A stretch of DNA of 64,000 nucleotides, taken from JACQFK01 sp041482015 (GTDB taxonomy: Bacteria > Planctomycetota > MHYJ01 > JACPRB01). The notes below the pieces were generated by a model. It was not told where the DNA came from, did no database searches, and was given only the letters and a program-made list of their open reading frames with translations. The translations under genes and the position numbers were made by a program. Location: NCBI GenBank assembly GCA_041482015.1, contig JBGPCZ010000003.1, positions 1 to 64,000 of the forward strand, written 5' to 3'. Below, one piece after another: positions 31,456 through 40,713 of this stretch. Numbering within the stretch: the first letter of the stretch is position 1; every line of letters begins with the position of its first letter.

Positions 31456-33693
31456 ATGAAAGTCGACGTCGACGTCCGCGGCATGCACTGCGCCGGCTGC
31501 GTGCAGACCGTCGAGCAGGCCGTGCGGGCCGTGGGCGGCGTCCGGGAAGTTAACGTCAACTTCGCCTCCGAGCGCGCCACGCTCGAGATCGACCCCGGCT
31601 CCTTCCGGGCTCCCGCGCTCCAGCAGGCGCTCCTCGACCGGGGCTACCGCGCCCTCCCGCGCCGGCGCGTCTGGCGCGTGGATGGGCTCGATCCCTCGGG
31701 CGTCGCGGCGATCGAGGATCGGGTCCGCGCGCTGCCGGGCGTCTCGGCGGCCGCCGTCAACTACGCGACCGGCACCGTCGCCGCCGACCTCCTCTTCTAC
31801 GCCGATGTCGAGGGGCTCCTTCGCGCCCAGGGCTTCGAGCCCCGCCCGGAGGAGACCCACGTGCGGGACACCGAGGTGCGGGATCTCGCCCTCCGGGCCG
31901 GCGTTGCGATCGCCCTCGCGGCCGCGATCATGACGCTGTCCATGCTCCACGCGGGACCGCACTGGCTCCAGGCCCTGCTCGCGATCCCCGTCCAGTTCTG
32001 GTGCGGCTGGACGTTCCATTCGGGGTTCCTCCGCTCGCTCCGCCATTTCCGCGCCGACATGAACGCGCTCATTTCGATCGGCACGAACGCCGCGTTCTTC
32101 GCGAGCCTGGGATCAAGGATGCCGTACTACGACACGGCGGCGACGATTATCGCGATCGTGCTCCTCGGCCGGCTCCTCGAGCTCCGGGCACGGCGCGGGA
32201 CCCGCCGGGCCGTCGAGTCGCTCATCGAACTTGCGCCCCGGGGGGACGTCAAGCCGGGCGATGAACGGACGATCAAGCCGGGCGAGCGGTTCCCCGCCGA
32301 CGGTGTCGTCACGGCGGGGACGGGCGCGGTCGACGAGTCGATGCTGACCGGCGAGAGCGCTCCCGTCGACAAGAAGCCGGGCGACCGCGCGATCGGCGGA
32401 ACGCTCAACCGCACGGGCGCGCTCACGGTCAAGTTCGACCGCACGGGTGACGACACGATGCTTGCGCGCATCGTGAAGGCCGTCCGCGAATCGCAGGGGA
32501 GCAAGCCCCCCGTCCAGCGCCTCGCCGACCTCTGGGCCGGCCGGTTCGTGCCAATCGTGCTCGTCGTCGCGTCCGCAACGCTGGCGGTGTGGCTCTGGCT
32601 CGATCGTTCTTATGCGCTCCAGGCCACCGTCGCGGTCTTGATCGTCGCGTGCCCCTGTGCGTTCGGGCTCGCGACGCCCACCGCGGTCATCGTCGCGGTA
32701 GGCCGCGCGGCGCGCCTCGGCATCCTCTTCAAAGATGCCCCCGCCCTTGAGGGGATCGCGCTCCTGGATCGGATCGTCTTCGACAAGACGGGCACGTTGA
32801 CGCAAGGGCGCCCGTCCGTCACCTCGATCGTCGCCGCCCCGGGCTTCTCAAAGGAGGACGTCATCCGCCTCGCCGCCGCCGTCGAGCGGCTTTCCGAGCA
32901 TCCTCTCGCTCAAGCCATCGTCGCGGCCGCTCCTCCCGGCCCCCCCGCGACGGAGTTCGACGCGCGACCGGGCCTGGGGGCGATCGCAAAGGTCGATGCC
33001 GCCGAGATTGCCGTCGGCAACCGATCGTTCTTCGCGATGCTTGGGGTCAATTTCGCGCCGCTCCAGCACGATGTCACGAACGCCGTCCTGCACGGCGAGA
33101 CAGCCGTGCTCGTTGCAAAGGACGGCATCCTGGCCGGGGTCATTGCCCTTGCGGACGCCCCGCGGCTCGAGTCGGCGGGGGTCGTGCGCGACCTGCGGGC
33201 CATGGGTCTGGAGGTCTCGATGCTGACCGGCGACGACGGCACAACCGCGGGCGCGATGGCGGAGCGCCTGGGGATCCAGGAGGTAAAGGCCGAGGTGATG
33301 CCCCCGGACAAGGCGGCCGCGGTGAAGGAGATGCAGGCGAGGGGGCGCGTGGGGATGGTGGGCGACGGCATCAACGACGCCCCGGCGCTCGCGCAGGCCG
33401 ACGTGGGGATCGCGGTCCACCAGGGGACGGACGTCGCGATCGAGTCGGCCGACGTGGTCCTGATGAAAAACGACCTTGGGCGGGTGGTGAAGGCGGTCCA
33501 GCTGGGTCGCCGCGCGCGGCGGGTGATCCACCAGAACTTTGCCTGGGCGTTCGGCTACAACGCGATCCTGATCCCGCTCGCGGCCGGCGTGTTCAAAAGG
33601 TGGGGTCTCTCGCTCGACCCGATGGTGGCGGCGGCGGCCATGGCACTCTCCTCGATCACCGTCGTCGCCAACTCGCTCCGCCTGGCCCGCTAG
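31456..33693 (+). CDS. Copper-type P1B ATPase with shortened actuator domain
   Basis: The 745-residue heavy-metal ATPase would export Cu(I) or a similar ion. It has an N-terminal HMA domain with GMHCAGC (Cys12, Cys15) and a second HMA whose CxxC is replaced by GLDPSGV. TGES (298-301), the metal-translocating CPC in ACPCAFG (near residue 400), DKTGT (Asp443), SEHPLAQAI, GDGINDAPAL and the last-helix MALSSITVVANSLRL are all present. The actuator domain is short: only 19 residues separate the LIEL helix from PGERFPADG, about 15 fewer than usual. It shares a CTAG stop tetranucleotide with the convergent DUF1552 gene. Confidence 0.92.
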   Translation: MKVDVDVRGMHCAGCVQTVEQAVRAVGGVREVNVNFASERATLEIDPGSFRAPALQQALLDRGYRALPRRRVWRVDGLDPSGVAAIEDRVRALPGVSAAAVNYATGTVAADLLFYADVEGLLRAQGFEPRPEETHVRDTEVRDLALRAGVAIALAAAIMTLSMLHAGPHWLQALLAIPVQFWCGWTFHSGFLRSLRHFRADMNALISIGTNAAFFASLGSRMPYYDTAATIIAIVLLGRLLELRARRGTRRAVESLIELAPRGDVKPGDERTIKPGERFPADGVVTAGTGAVDESMLTGESAPVDKKPGDRAIGGTLNRTGALTVKFDRTGDDTMLARIVKAVRESQGSKPPVQRLADLWAGRFVPIVLVVASATLAVWLWLDRSYALQATVAVLIVACPCAFGLATPTAVIVAVGRAARLGILFKDAPALEGIALLDRIVFDKTGTLTQGRPSVTSIVAAPGFSKEDVIRLAAAVERLSEHPLAQAIVAAAPPGPPATEFDARPGLGAIAKVDAAEIAVGNRSFFAMLGVNFAPLQHDVTNAVLHGETAVLVAKDGILAGVIALADAPRLESAGVVRDLRAMGLEVSMLTGDDGTTAGAMAERLGIQEVKAEVMPPDKAAAVKEMQARGRVGMVGDGINDAPALAQADVGIAVHQGTDVAIESADVVLMKNDLGRVVKAVQLGRRARRVIHQNFAWAFGYNAILIPLAAGVFKRWGLSLDPMVAAAAMALSSITVVANSLRLAR

Positions 33694-35006
33694 ATCGAAA
33701 GCACGCCCGTGCTGTCGCCCAGCGTCTCGTGCTTCACGCCCACCCGCAGGAGCAGCGCGAGCCAGAGGTTGTTGAGCGGCGTCTCCTTGGGAAACTTCAC
33801 GTGGCGGCCCGACTTGATCGTGCCGCCGCCCTTCCCCGCCAGGAGGATCGGAAGGTTGTCGTGGTTGTGCGCGTTACCGTCGGAGTTCGCGCTCCCGTAG
33901 GCGATCATGCAGTGGTCAAGCAGCGTTCCGTCGCCTTCCTTGACCGCCTTCAACCGGCCGATCAGGTGCGCGAACTGCTTCACGTGGAACGTGTTGATCT
34001 TCGCGATCTTCGAGGTCTTCTCCTTGTTCCCGCCGTGGTGCGACAGGTCGTGGTGCCCCTCGGGCACGCCGATGAACGCATAAGGCTTGTTGCTGCCCTC
34101 GTTCGCGACGACGAACGTCGCAACGCGGGTCACGTCCGCCTGGAAGGCCAGCGCCATCAGGTCGGCCATCAGCTTGATGTGCTCCTCCATGCTGGGCGGG
34201 ATCCCCGCGGGGCGGGACGCGCCGTCGGGCGGCTTGACCTCGGGGAGCGTCGCCGCGCGCTGCAGGCGCGCCTCGATGTCGCGGATCGACGTGATGTACT
34301 GGTCGAGCTTCTGCTGGTCACTCTTGCCGACCTTGCCGTTCAGCTCCTTGTAGTCCTCGCGCACGAGGTCGATCACGCTCTGCCGCTCCTCGCGCATCTT
34401 CGCGCGCTCCGCGGTCGAGCCGCCGCCGAACAGGCGATCGAAGACCGATTTCGGATTGACCTCCTTGGGCAGCGGCTGGGTGGCCGAGCGCCACGACATC
34501 GTCGACGAGTAGACGCAGCTGTAGCCGGAGTCGCAGTTGCCGGCCATGGCCCCCGCCTCGCATCCGATCTCGAGCGACGACAGGCGCGTCTGCTCGCCGA
34601 TCGCCGCCGCCGCCACCTGGTCGGCAGAGATGCCGGCCCGGATGTCGGTGCCGTCGGTCTTTCGCGGCTGCGCGCCGGTCAGGAACGCACCGAGCGCGCG
34701 GGCGTGGTCGCCGCCGCCGTCGCCGTGCGGGCGGGCCTTGTCGGCCGTGAGCCCCGTGAGGACGAGCACGTCCTCGCGGACGTCCTTCAAGGGCTGGAGA
34801 ATCGCGGGCATCTCGTAGTCCGCCCCCTCGGCGGAGGGGGTCCAGTCGGCCATGTTCTTGCCGTTCGGCGTGTAGAGGAATCCCATGCGGACCGGCGGAG
34901 TCGCGCGGCCCGGGCTGGCGAAGGCGGGAACCATCGCGTCCAGCCACGGGAGCGCGACGGCGGCGCCGGCGCCGCGCAGGAGGGCCCTTCTCGAGATCGC
35001 CTTCAT
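33690..35006 (-). CDS. DUF1552 family protein, Tat-exported
   Basis: The 438-residue protein begins with a twin-arginine signal (SRRALLRGAGAAVALPWL) and shows DUF1552 features: RMGFLYTPNGKNMADWTP, LVLTGLTADKA, GDHARALGAFLTGAQP, DRLFGG and HHDLSHHGGN. DUF1552 proteins are frequent in Planctomycetota, Verrucomicrobiota and myxobacteria, are thought to be extracytoplasmic, and nearly always sit beside a PSD-type cytochrome, as here (14 nt behind it). They are distantly related to sulfatase/DUF1501-like proteins. No substrate is established for the pair. Confidence 0.93.
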   Translation of the reverse strand: MKAISRRALLRGAGAAVALPWLDAMVPAFASPGRATPPVRMGFLYTPNGKNMADWTPSAEGADYEMPAILQPLKDVREDVLVLTGLTADKARPHGDGGGDHARALGAFLTGAQPRKTDGTDIRAGISADQVAAAAIGEQTRLSSLEIGCEAGAMAGNCDSGYSCVYSSTMSWRSATQPLPKEVNPKSVFDRLFGGGSTAERAKMREERQSVIDLVREDYKELNGKVGKSDQQKLDQYITSIRDIEARLQRAATLPEVKPPDGASRPAGIPPSMEEHIKLMADLMALAFQADVTRVATFVVANEGSNKPYAFIGVPEGHHDLSHHGGNKEKTSKIAKINTFHVKQFAHLIGRLKAVKEGDGTLLDHCMIAYGSANSDGNAHNHDNLPILLAGKGGGTIKSGRHVKFPKETPLNNLWLALLLRVGVKHETLGDSTGVLSI

Positions 35007-35019
35007 GGTGCTGCCTCCG

Positions 35020-37569
35020 TCAATCCTTAGTATTCTTACCCCGCCGCAGGCGGAACGGGTCGCTCTTGACGATTTCGGCCACCAGGGTCGAGAACTTGTA
35101 CTGGTCGCGCGCGAGCGCCGCTTGGATCCGGTCGAGGGCCCGCTCGTCGGACGGTTCGACGCCCCGGCCGATCCCGAAGATCATCAGCTTCTCCGCGAGA
35201 CAGCGCGCGAACTTGTCCTTCTTCGCGAGGAGGATCTTCCGGAGCTCCGGGAATCCTTTGAACGACGTCCCGTCGGCGAACACGCCCTCGGCGTCGATCT
35301 CGAAGTTCCCGTCCTTCGCGCGCCACGCGCCGACCGCGTTGTAGTTCTCCAGCGCGAAGCCGATCGAATCCATGTTCTTGTGGCAGTTCGCGCAGTTCGG
35401 GTTGGCGCGGTGCTGCTCCATCCGCTGGCGGAGCGAGCCCGCCTGCACGGCCGCGGGCGCCTCGTTCAACTCTGGCACGTTCGGCGGCGGAGGCGGGGGC
35501 GGCGTGCCCAGGATCTGCTCCAGCACCCAGCGCCCCCTTTTGACCGGCGACGTGCGTGTCGGGTTGGACGTGACGGTCAGCACGCTCGCCTGCGTGATCA
35601 GGCCCCCGCGTTCGCCGCCCTGGAGCGACACGCGCACGAAGCCGTCGCCCCGGATCGGCTGGCCGCCCTGCTTCGCCGGCTTCTGTCCGATCTTGTTGCC
35701 GTTCGTGTCCGCGATCCCGTAATGGCGCGCGAGCCGCTCGTTCATGAACGTGTAGTCCGCGCCGATCAGGTCGAGGATGCTCCGGTCCTCGCGGAAGACG
35801 CTCTCGACGAACATCTCCGTCTCCTGGAGCATGTCCTCGCGAAGGCGGTTGTTGAAGGCCGGGAAGAGCCCGCCGTCGGGCGAGATCGTGTGGATCCGCC
35901 GGATCTGAAGCCACTGGACCGCGAAGTTGTCGACGAGAGACCGCGCCCGCGCGTCCTTGAGCATGCGCTGCACCTGCTTGTCGAGGTTCGCCGTGAGCTG
36001 TCCCTTGCCGGCGAGCGAGAGCAACTCCTCGTCGGGCATCGTGCTCCATACGAAATACGAGAGCCGCGACGCCAGCTGGTGCTCCGTGATCGGGTGGGCG
36101 TCGTTCGCATCGGGCCGGTCGTCGAGCTCGACGCGGAAGAGGAACTTGGGCGAGACGAGCACGGCCTGCAGCGCGAGCTGAATGCCGGCCTCCCACTTCC
36201 CCCCCTTGGATTCCGTCGCGTCGACCAGCTTCACGAGACGGGCGATCTCCCCGTCGCTGGCCGGACGGCGGTACGCGCGCGACGCGAACTGCCGGAGGAT
36301 CTCCTTCGACTGCTCCGCCTTCGGCTTGCCCGCGACGGCGGCCGTGACGCGCCGCTGGAACGCGGGGCGCGGGTCCATCGGCCCCACGAGGACAAAGCTC
36401 TCCAAGTCCAGCTCGGGAACGGGGTCGGCATCGGGTGCCTTCGCCTCGGCCTTCTTCTCGGGCGCCTTCGGGTCGGCCGGCTTTCCTTCCGCGGGCTTGG
36501 GATCGGGCGCTTTCTTTTCCGGCGGTTTTGCCTCCGCCTTCTTGGTCTCCGTCGGCCTGACGAGCGCGACGGCCATCCGCTGGATCCCGGGGATGGACGC
36601 GAGCTTGACCTGGATCTTCTGGGCTTCCTTCTCCGTCGCGGCCTTGATCTCGATCGTCTCGACGATCTTGAAGGGCCGGAGGTTCTGGAGCGACGCGCCC
36701 GAGAGCTTCGCGATCTCCGAGTCGGGCGCCGGATCGGGCACGCCCTTTCCGCACGCGAGCACCGCGACTTTCACCGGCCCCTTGGGCGCATAGCAACGGA
36801 ACCGGAAGGAGTACTCGCTTTCCGGGTCGACCCGGTACTCCTTGAAGAGCGGGCCCGTCTTGACCGAGTCGCCTTTCTCCGTCGAGACCGGCCGGAAGCG
36901 CGCCTGCGACACGTTCGCCCCGGCGGGCTCGAGGTATTTGGCGCCGGTGTGGTTCTCGGGCGTCTTGATCGCATCGGCCGGGAACGCCCGCTGGACGATG
37001 TGCTCCGCCGCCGCCAGGTACTTCTCGAGATGGACGGGCGAGAGCGAGAGGACGTCGCCAATCGTGTCAAATCCGAAGCCGATGTCGTCGGAAGGAAAGT
37101 CCTCGGTCGGATCGAAGTCGATGCCCGTCAGGTCGCGGACCGTGTTCGCGTACTCGGCGCGGTTGAGGCGGCGAACCGTCACGCGGCCGGGGTTGAGCGG
37201 CGCCTTCGGGTCGATTTTGTTGAGCGCGGCCTCGACCCAGCGGGTGAGCTGCTCGCGCTCCCCCGGAGTGGGCTGCTCCTTCGTCTCCTCCGGCGGCATC
37301 TCGTGGGAGGAGACCTTGAGCAGGACCTCCTTCCAGACCTTCCGGTTCTGGCGCACGGAGTCTTCGCTTGCGAAGACCGCGAGGTTCAGGTCGGCCTTGG
37401 GTTTCGGCTGGCCGCCGTGGCACTTGATGCAATATTTCGCGAGGACCGGCTGGACCTTCTGGAAGGAGGGATCATCCTTCCCCGCCTGCGACTGGAGGGT
37501 CCCGTTCCCCGGGAGGAAGAGGAACGAAGTCAAAAGAACCCACGCCGCTCGCCCGATGCCCTTCACCAC
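35020..37569 (-). CDS. Planctomycete-type c-type cytochrome protein (DUF1587/1592/1588/1585)
   Basis: The 849-residue exported protein has an N-terminal cytochrome c domain with YCIKCHGG (Cys47, Cys50, His51). DUF1587 follows (RRLNRAEYANTVRDLTGID), then a DUF1595/1592 region with ITEHQLASRLSYFVWSTMPD, DUF1588 (NPTRTSPVKRGRWVLEQILG) with CANCHKNMD, and DUF1585 at the C terminus. A low-complexity Lys/Pro/Ala/Glu stretch (about residues 345-390) interrupts the middle. CANCH is a second CxxCH, so two haems are possible. The usual partner, DUF1552, is directly downstream. It starts with GTG at 37569 or 37566. Confidence 0.93.
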   Translation of the reverse strand: MVKGIGRAAWVLLTSFLFLPGNGTLQSQAGKDDPSFQKVQPVLAKYCIKCHGGQPKPKADLNLAVFASEDSVRQNRKVWKEVLLKVSSHEMPPEETKEQPTPGEREQLTRWVEAALNKIDPKAPLNPGRVTVRRLNRAEYANTVRDLTGIDFDPTEDFPSDDIGFGFDTIGDVLSLSPVHLEKYLAAAEHIVQRAFPADAIKTPENHTGAKYLEPAGANVSQARFRPVSTEKGDSVKTGPLFKEYRVDPESEYSFRFRCYAPKGPVKVAVLACGKGVPDPAPDSEIAKLSGASLQNLRPFKIVETIEIKAATEKEAQKIQVKLASIPGIQRMAVALVRPTETKKAEAKPPEKKAPDPKPAEGKPADPKAPEKKAEAKAPDADPVPELDLESFVLVGPMDPRPAFQRRVTAAVAGKPKAEQSKEILRQFASRAYRRPASDGEIARLVKLVDATESKGGKWEAGIQLALQAVLVSPKFLFRVELDDRPDANDAHPITEHQLASRLSYFVWSTMPDEELLSLAGKGQLTANLDKQVQRMLKDARARSLVDNFAVQWLQIRRIHTISPDGGLFPAFNNRLREDMLQETEMFVESVFREDRSILDLIGADYTFMNERLARHYGIADTNGNKIGQKPAKQGGQPIRGDGFVRVSLQGGERGGLITQASVLTVTSNPTRTSPVKRGRWVLEQILGTPPPPPPPNVPELNEAPAAVQAGSLRQRMEQHRANPNCANCHKNMDSIGFALENYNAVGAWRAKDGNFEIDAEGVFADGTSFKGFPELRKILLAKKDKFARCLAEKLMIFGIGRGVEPSDERALDRIQAALARDQYKFSTLVAEIVKSDPFRLRRGKNTKD

Positions 37570-37659
37570 GTTGTCTCCGCCTACCCTAAACTACGCTTCC
37601 CGACCGGGGTCCTGGACCCATGAAGGATATATCGGTTCGGCGGCGTGGTGTGACCGGGG

Positions 37660-37665
37660 TATGAT
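37660..37665 (+). promoter_or_regulatory. -10 element TATGAT, predicted leaderless
   Basis: TATGAT ends 6 nt before the ATG at 37672. The sequence between has no purine-rich ribosome binding site. Confidence 0.5.
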
Positions 37666-37671
37666 GCTCCC

Positions 37672-38190
37672 ATGACCTGCGCGGTCTGCGGGAAGGACAT
37701 GGGACAGCCGGCCTACCCCTGCCCGTGGTGCGGCCAGACGCCCGGCGCGCCCCCGGCCCGCTCGGCGAAACTCGACGACCACCGCGAGGAGATGCAGCTC
37801 GACTTGGCGAAGCGCGACCTCGAGGCCGGCGCCCGCCGCAAGAGCCGGCTCATGGCCCACGCCGTCACCGGCGCGATCACGTTCTTCCTTTTGAATCTCC
37901 TGCTCGGGCTCCCGATGAGCCTCACTCTTTCTGTGCTGGCCACCAACGCCGTGACGAGCGTGCTCCTCGGGATGCCGATCGGGTACCTGATCAGCTGGTT
38001 CGCGGCGGGCCGCATGAGGGGTGCGCTCATCTCGATGGGGGTCTTCTTCATCCTGCAGCTCATCGTGGGCCTCGCGGCCCGCGAGGCCGGGGATACGTTT
38101 CGTGGCGTGATCGCGGGAGCGGCCCTCCGCTGCCCGGCGGGCGCGATCCCCGGCTGGATCATCGGGATGCACGTCGAAGTGGACGACTGA
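37672..38190 (+). CDS. Zinc-ribbon integral membrane protein
   Basis: The 172-residue protein has an N-terminal zinc ribbon (Cys3, Cys6, Cys17, Cys20: TCAVCGK and PCPWCGQ), a charged amphipathic segment, and four predicted membrane helices from about residue 63 to 160. I do not recognise a characterised family. It is a one-gene unit with its own -10 element and ends at a hairpin shared with the convergent larE. Confidence 0.6.
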   Translation: MTCAVCGKDMGQPAYPCPWCGQTPGAPPARSAKLDDHREEMQLDLAKRDLEAGARRKSRLMAHAVTGAITFFLLNLLLGLPMSLTLSVLATNAVTSVLLGMPIGYLISWFAAGRMRGALISMGVFFILQLIVGLAAREAGDTFRGVIAGAALRCPAGAIPGWIIGMHVEVDD

Positions 38191-38196
38191 CCTGTT

Positions 38197-38227
38197 CGTG
38201 CAAAAACAGACGGTACGTTTTTGTACG
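38197..38227. terminator. Bidirectional terminator-like hairpin
   Basis: An 11-bp stem with one mismatch (38197-38207 with 38217-38227) has A5 in one arm and T5 in the other, so it resembles a terminator read from either side. It lies between the convergent zinc-ribbon gene and larE. Confidence 0.6.
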
Positions 38228-38231
38228 GGAC

Positions 38232-39026
38232 CTACAGTCCCTCGTTCAGGCTCCCGGTGCGGTAGCCCTGGAGATCGAGCGCGACGTAGCGGAAGCCCGC
38301 CGCCTTGACGCGCTCGATGACGAGCTCGCGGAGGGGTGAGCGGACGAGCTCCTCGAGGTCGCGCGGGTCGACCTCGATCCGCGCCACGTCGCCATGGTGG
38401 CGGACGCGGTACTGCCGCAGGCCCAGCTCGCGCAGGACCTCCTCGGCCCGCTCGATGGTCTTCAGCTTGTCCGGGGTCACCTCGCTGCCGTAGGGGATCC
38501 GCGACGACAGGCACGCCATGGAGGGCTTGTCCCAGGTCGCAAGCCCCATCTCGCGCGACAGCCGGCGGATCTCGAGCTTGGTGAGGCCCGCGTCGGCCAG
38601 CGGCGCCCGGACGTGGTGCTCCCTAGCGGCCCGCGCGCCCGGCCGGTGGTCCGAACGGTCGTCGGCGATCTCGCCGTAGACGACGTACTTCAGGCCCTCG
38701 CGCCCGGCGATCGGCGCGAGCTTCGTGAAGAGCTCGTCCTTGCAGAAGAAGCAGCGCTCGGGGGAGTTCGCGCGGTAGCCCGCCTCCCCCAGCTCGCGCG
38801 TCTCGACCAGGATCTGCCGAGCGCCCATCTCCAGGGCGTAGCGCTTCGCGTCCTCGAGCTCCGCCTGCGGATACGATTCGCTCAGCGCGGTGACGGCGAC
38901 GGCCCGGTCGCCGAGCACGTCGCGCGCGACCTTGAGGAGAAACGTCGAGTCCACGCCGCCCGAGTAGGCGACGAGGACACTCTCCATGCCGGCGAGCGAT
39001 TGCCTGAGCGTGTCGAGCTTGTCCAC
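38232..39026 (-). CDS. larE: LarE-type ATP-dependent sulfur transferase
   Basis: LarE adds sulfur to the carboxylated pyridinium precursor of the nickel-pincer (NPN) cofactor of lactate racemase and relatives. The 264-residue protein has the PP-loop SGGVDS (22-27), the LarE motif NSPERCFFCKDEL and WDKPSMACLSSRIPYG, with Cys172 in the position of the sulfur-donor cysteine. The additional CxxC (Cys92, Cys95) matches the three-cysteine LarE subgroup reported to bind a [4Fe-4S] cluster and to act catalytically. No larB, larC or LarA homologue is visible here, so the cofactor's user lies elsewhere. The next gene upstream on this strand is resC. Confidence 0.92.
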   Translation of the reverse strand: MDKLDTLRQSLAGMESVLVAYSGGVDSTFLLKVARDVLGDRAVAVTALSESYPQAELEDAKRYALEMGARQILVETRELGEAGYRANSPERCFFCKDELFTKLAPIAGREGLKYVVYGEIADDRSDHRPGARAAREHHVRAPLADAGLTKLEIRRLSREMGLATWDKPSMACLSSRIPYGSEVTPDKLKTIERAEEVLRELGLRQYRVRHHGDVARIEVDPRDLEELVRSPLRELVIERVKAAGFRYVALDLQGYRTGSLNEGL

Positions 39027-39033
39027 GTGGATG

Positions 39034-40713
39034 TTAGATCCCTTTTGGCTCCGCGTGGGCCCCGCGCGCCTTGATGGGGCTCTGCCACTTTTCCGGCGGC
39101 ACGGTCCAGCCGATCCCGATGATCACGGCCTGGCTCGCCACGAAGGCGATCAACCACCCCATCCGGCCCTCGGTGAAGCCATAGGTGTGAAGGCCGACGC
39201 TCAGTTCGTTCACGCCGAACCAGGACCAGGCGACCACGATGTTGCCGAAGACCGAGAGGATCGCCAGCCCGCGCTCCCGGACGAGCCCGCCCCACCGCGC
39301 GTGGAGCATGAGGGCGTTCCAGAGGACGATCATGAGCGCGCCGTTCTCCTTGGGATCCCAGCCCCAGAAGCGGCCCCACGAGTCGTCCGCCCAGAGGCCG
39401 CCCAGGACGGTGCCGACGAAGCTGAAGAACATCGCGAAGCAGGTCACGCCGTAGATGATCCGGGCCAGCGTCCGGCGGAGATCGTCGCTCTGCGTCGGGG
39501 TGAACACTCCCTGCAGGATGAGGACGATCCCGAACAACCCGGAGAGGAACGTGGTCGCGTAGCCCAGCGTGATGCACGTGACGTGCGTGGCCAGCCAGAA
39601 CTGCGTGTCGAGCACCGCCTGCTGGACCGCGATCGTGTCCCCCTCCATCGCGAGCGCGTCGGAGATGAGAAGCGTCGCGAAGCCGGCGGCGGAGGCGACG
39701 AGGCTGCCGACCCCCAGGCGGAAGATCCGCTCCAGGATCATCCCGACGAGCACGATCCCCCAGCCGATGAAGACGGCGGACGAGTACAGGTTGGTCACCA
39801 TCACGAAGTAGCGCCCGGAGATGTACATCCTCGCCAGGAGCCCCAGCGTGTGGGGGATGAACGCGAACCAGATCAACGCCTGGGCCGACCGGTTGAGAGG
39901 GCGCGACCAACCCATCCAGGCGAGGCAGGTCAGCACGAACCCCGCGAGGTAGAGTATCCGGCTCTGCCCGAAAGGATTCACCCGGTTGAAGAACTCCTCG
40001 AAGCCGGACTTCTCGCTCACCGAGGCGTGGGAGGCGTGCATCCGGGCCAGGTGTTCGGCAACCGCGGCGTTGAACTTCGCGGCGTCGCCCTTGGCGTACT
40101 CGGTCAGGATCAGGTCCATGGGGTCGCCGTTGGACATCGGGCGCCAGTGGACCGAGCCGTCGGGAGGCGGCGTCACGCCGGGGACGTGATGGCTCGCGAT
40201 CGACTCGTAAGTCATCAGCCGCGTCGCGAACTTCTTGAGCTGCCGTTCATACGCGTCCTTCGGTTCCCTCTCCTTGAGCTCATCCGCCTTTTTCAGCACC
40301 TCGCCCAGCTTCGAATTCGAGACGGCAATGTCCTCGATGGAGTACCGGTGGCTCTCCACCTCCTCGTTCAGCCCCAGCTTGTCCCGAAGCTGCGGATCGT
40401 CGATCTTGAAGACCCGGTGCTTCCGCGCGCGGAGCCCGGGGTCGCGGTCCTCGACCATCACGTCGACCAGCCAGCGGATCGCGGGCTGCCGCTTTCCGTC
40501 GGCGTCGACGAACGACTCCCTTTCCGCGATCTCGTTCAGAAAAGTGCGGGCCATCGTATCCAGCGGCTTGGTGCGCCCGCTATCCTGCACCGGGAGGGCG
40601 GCAAGGTCGACCAGCCTCATCCCGTCCGACGCGGCGCCGGGAGGAAGGGCTCGCCCGCCGATCATCAGCGCGGCCAGCCCGACCAGGACCCAGGGGAGCA
40701 GGCGTCCGATCAT
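39034..40713 (-). CDS. ResC/CcsA cytochrome c assembly protein (System II)
   Basis: ATG at 40713 overlaps the ResB-like stop as ATGA, so translation is coupled. The 559-residue membrane protein has an extracytoplasmic N-terminal region of about 230 residues and then multiple helices. The haem-handling WWD motif is WADDSWGRFWGWDPKENGAL, preceded by histidines in WLATHVTCITLGYA and followed by HTYGF. With ResB it exports haem and attaches it to CxxCH sites of c-type cytochromes. The long N-terminal region (residues about 20-240) is unlike the short CcsA proteins of most bacteria. Confidence 0.92.
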   Translation of the reverse strand: MIGRLLPWVLVGLAALMIGGRALPPGAASDGMRLVDLAALPVQDSGRTKPLDTMARTFLNEIAERESFVDADGKRQPAIRWLVDVMVEDRDPGLRARKHRVFKIDDPQLRDKLGLNEEVESHRYSIEDIAVSNSKLGEVLKKADELKEREPKDAYERQLKKFATRLMTYESIASHHVPGVTPPPDGSVHWRPMSNGDPMDLILTEYAKGDAAKFNAAVAEHLARMHASHASVSEKSGFEEFFNRVNPFGQSRILYLAGFVLTCLAWMGWSRPLNRSAQALIWFAFIPHTLGLLARMYISGRYFVMVTNLYSSAVFIGWGIVLVGMILERIFRLGVGSLVASAAGFATLLISDALAMEGDTIAVQQAVLDTQFWLATHVTCITLGYATTFLSGLFGIVLILQGVFTPTQSDDLRRTLARIIYGVTCFAMFFSFVGTVLGGLWADDSWGRFWGWDPKENGALMIVLWNALMLHARWGGLVRERGLAILSVFGNIVVAWSWFGVNELSVGLHTYGFTEGRMGWLIAFVASQAVIIGIGWTVPPEKWQSPIKARGAHAEPKGI

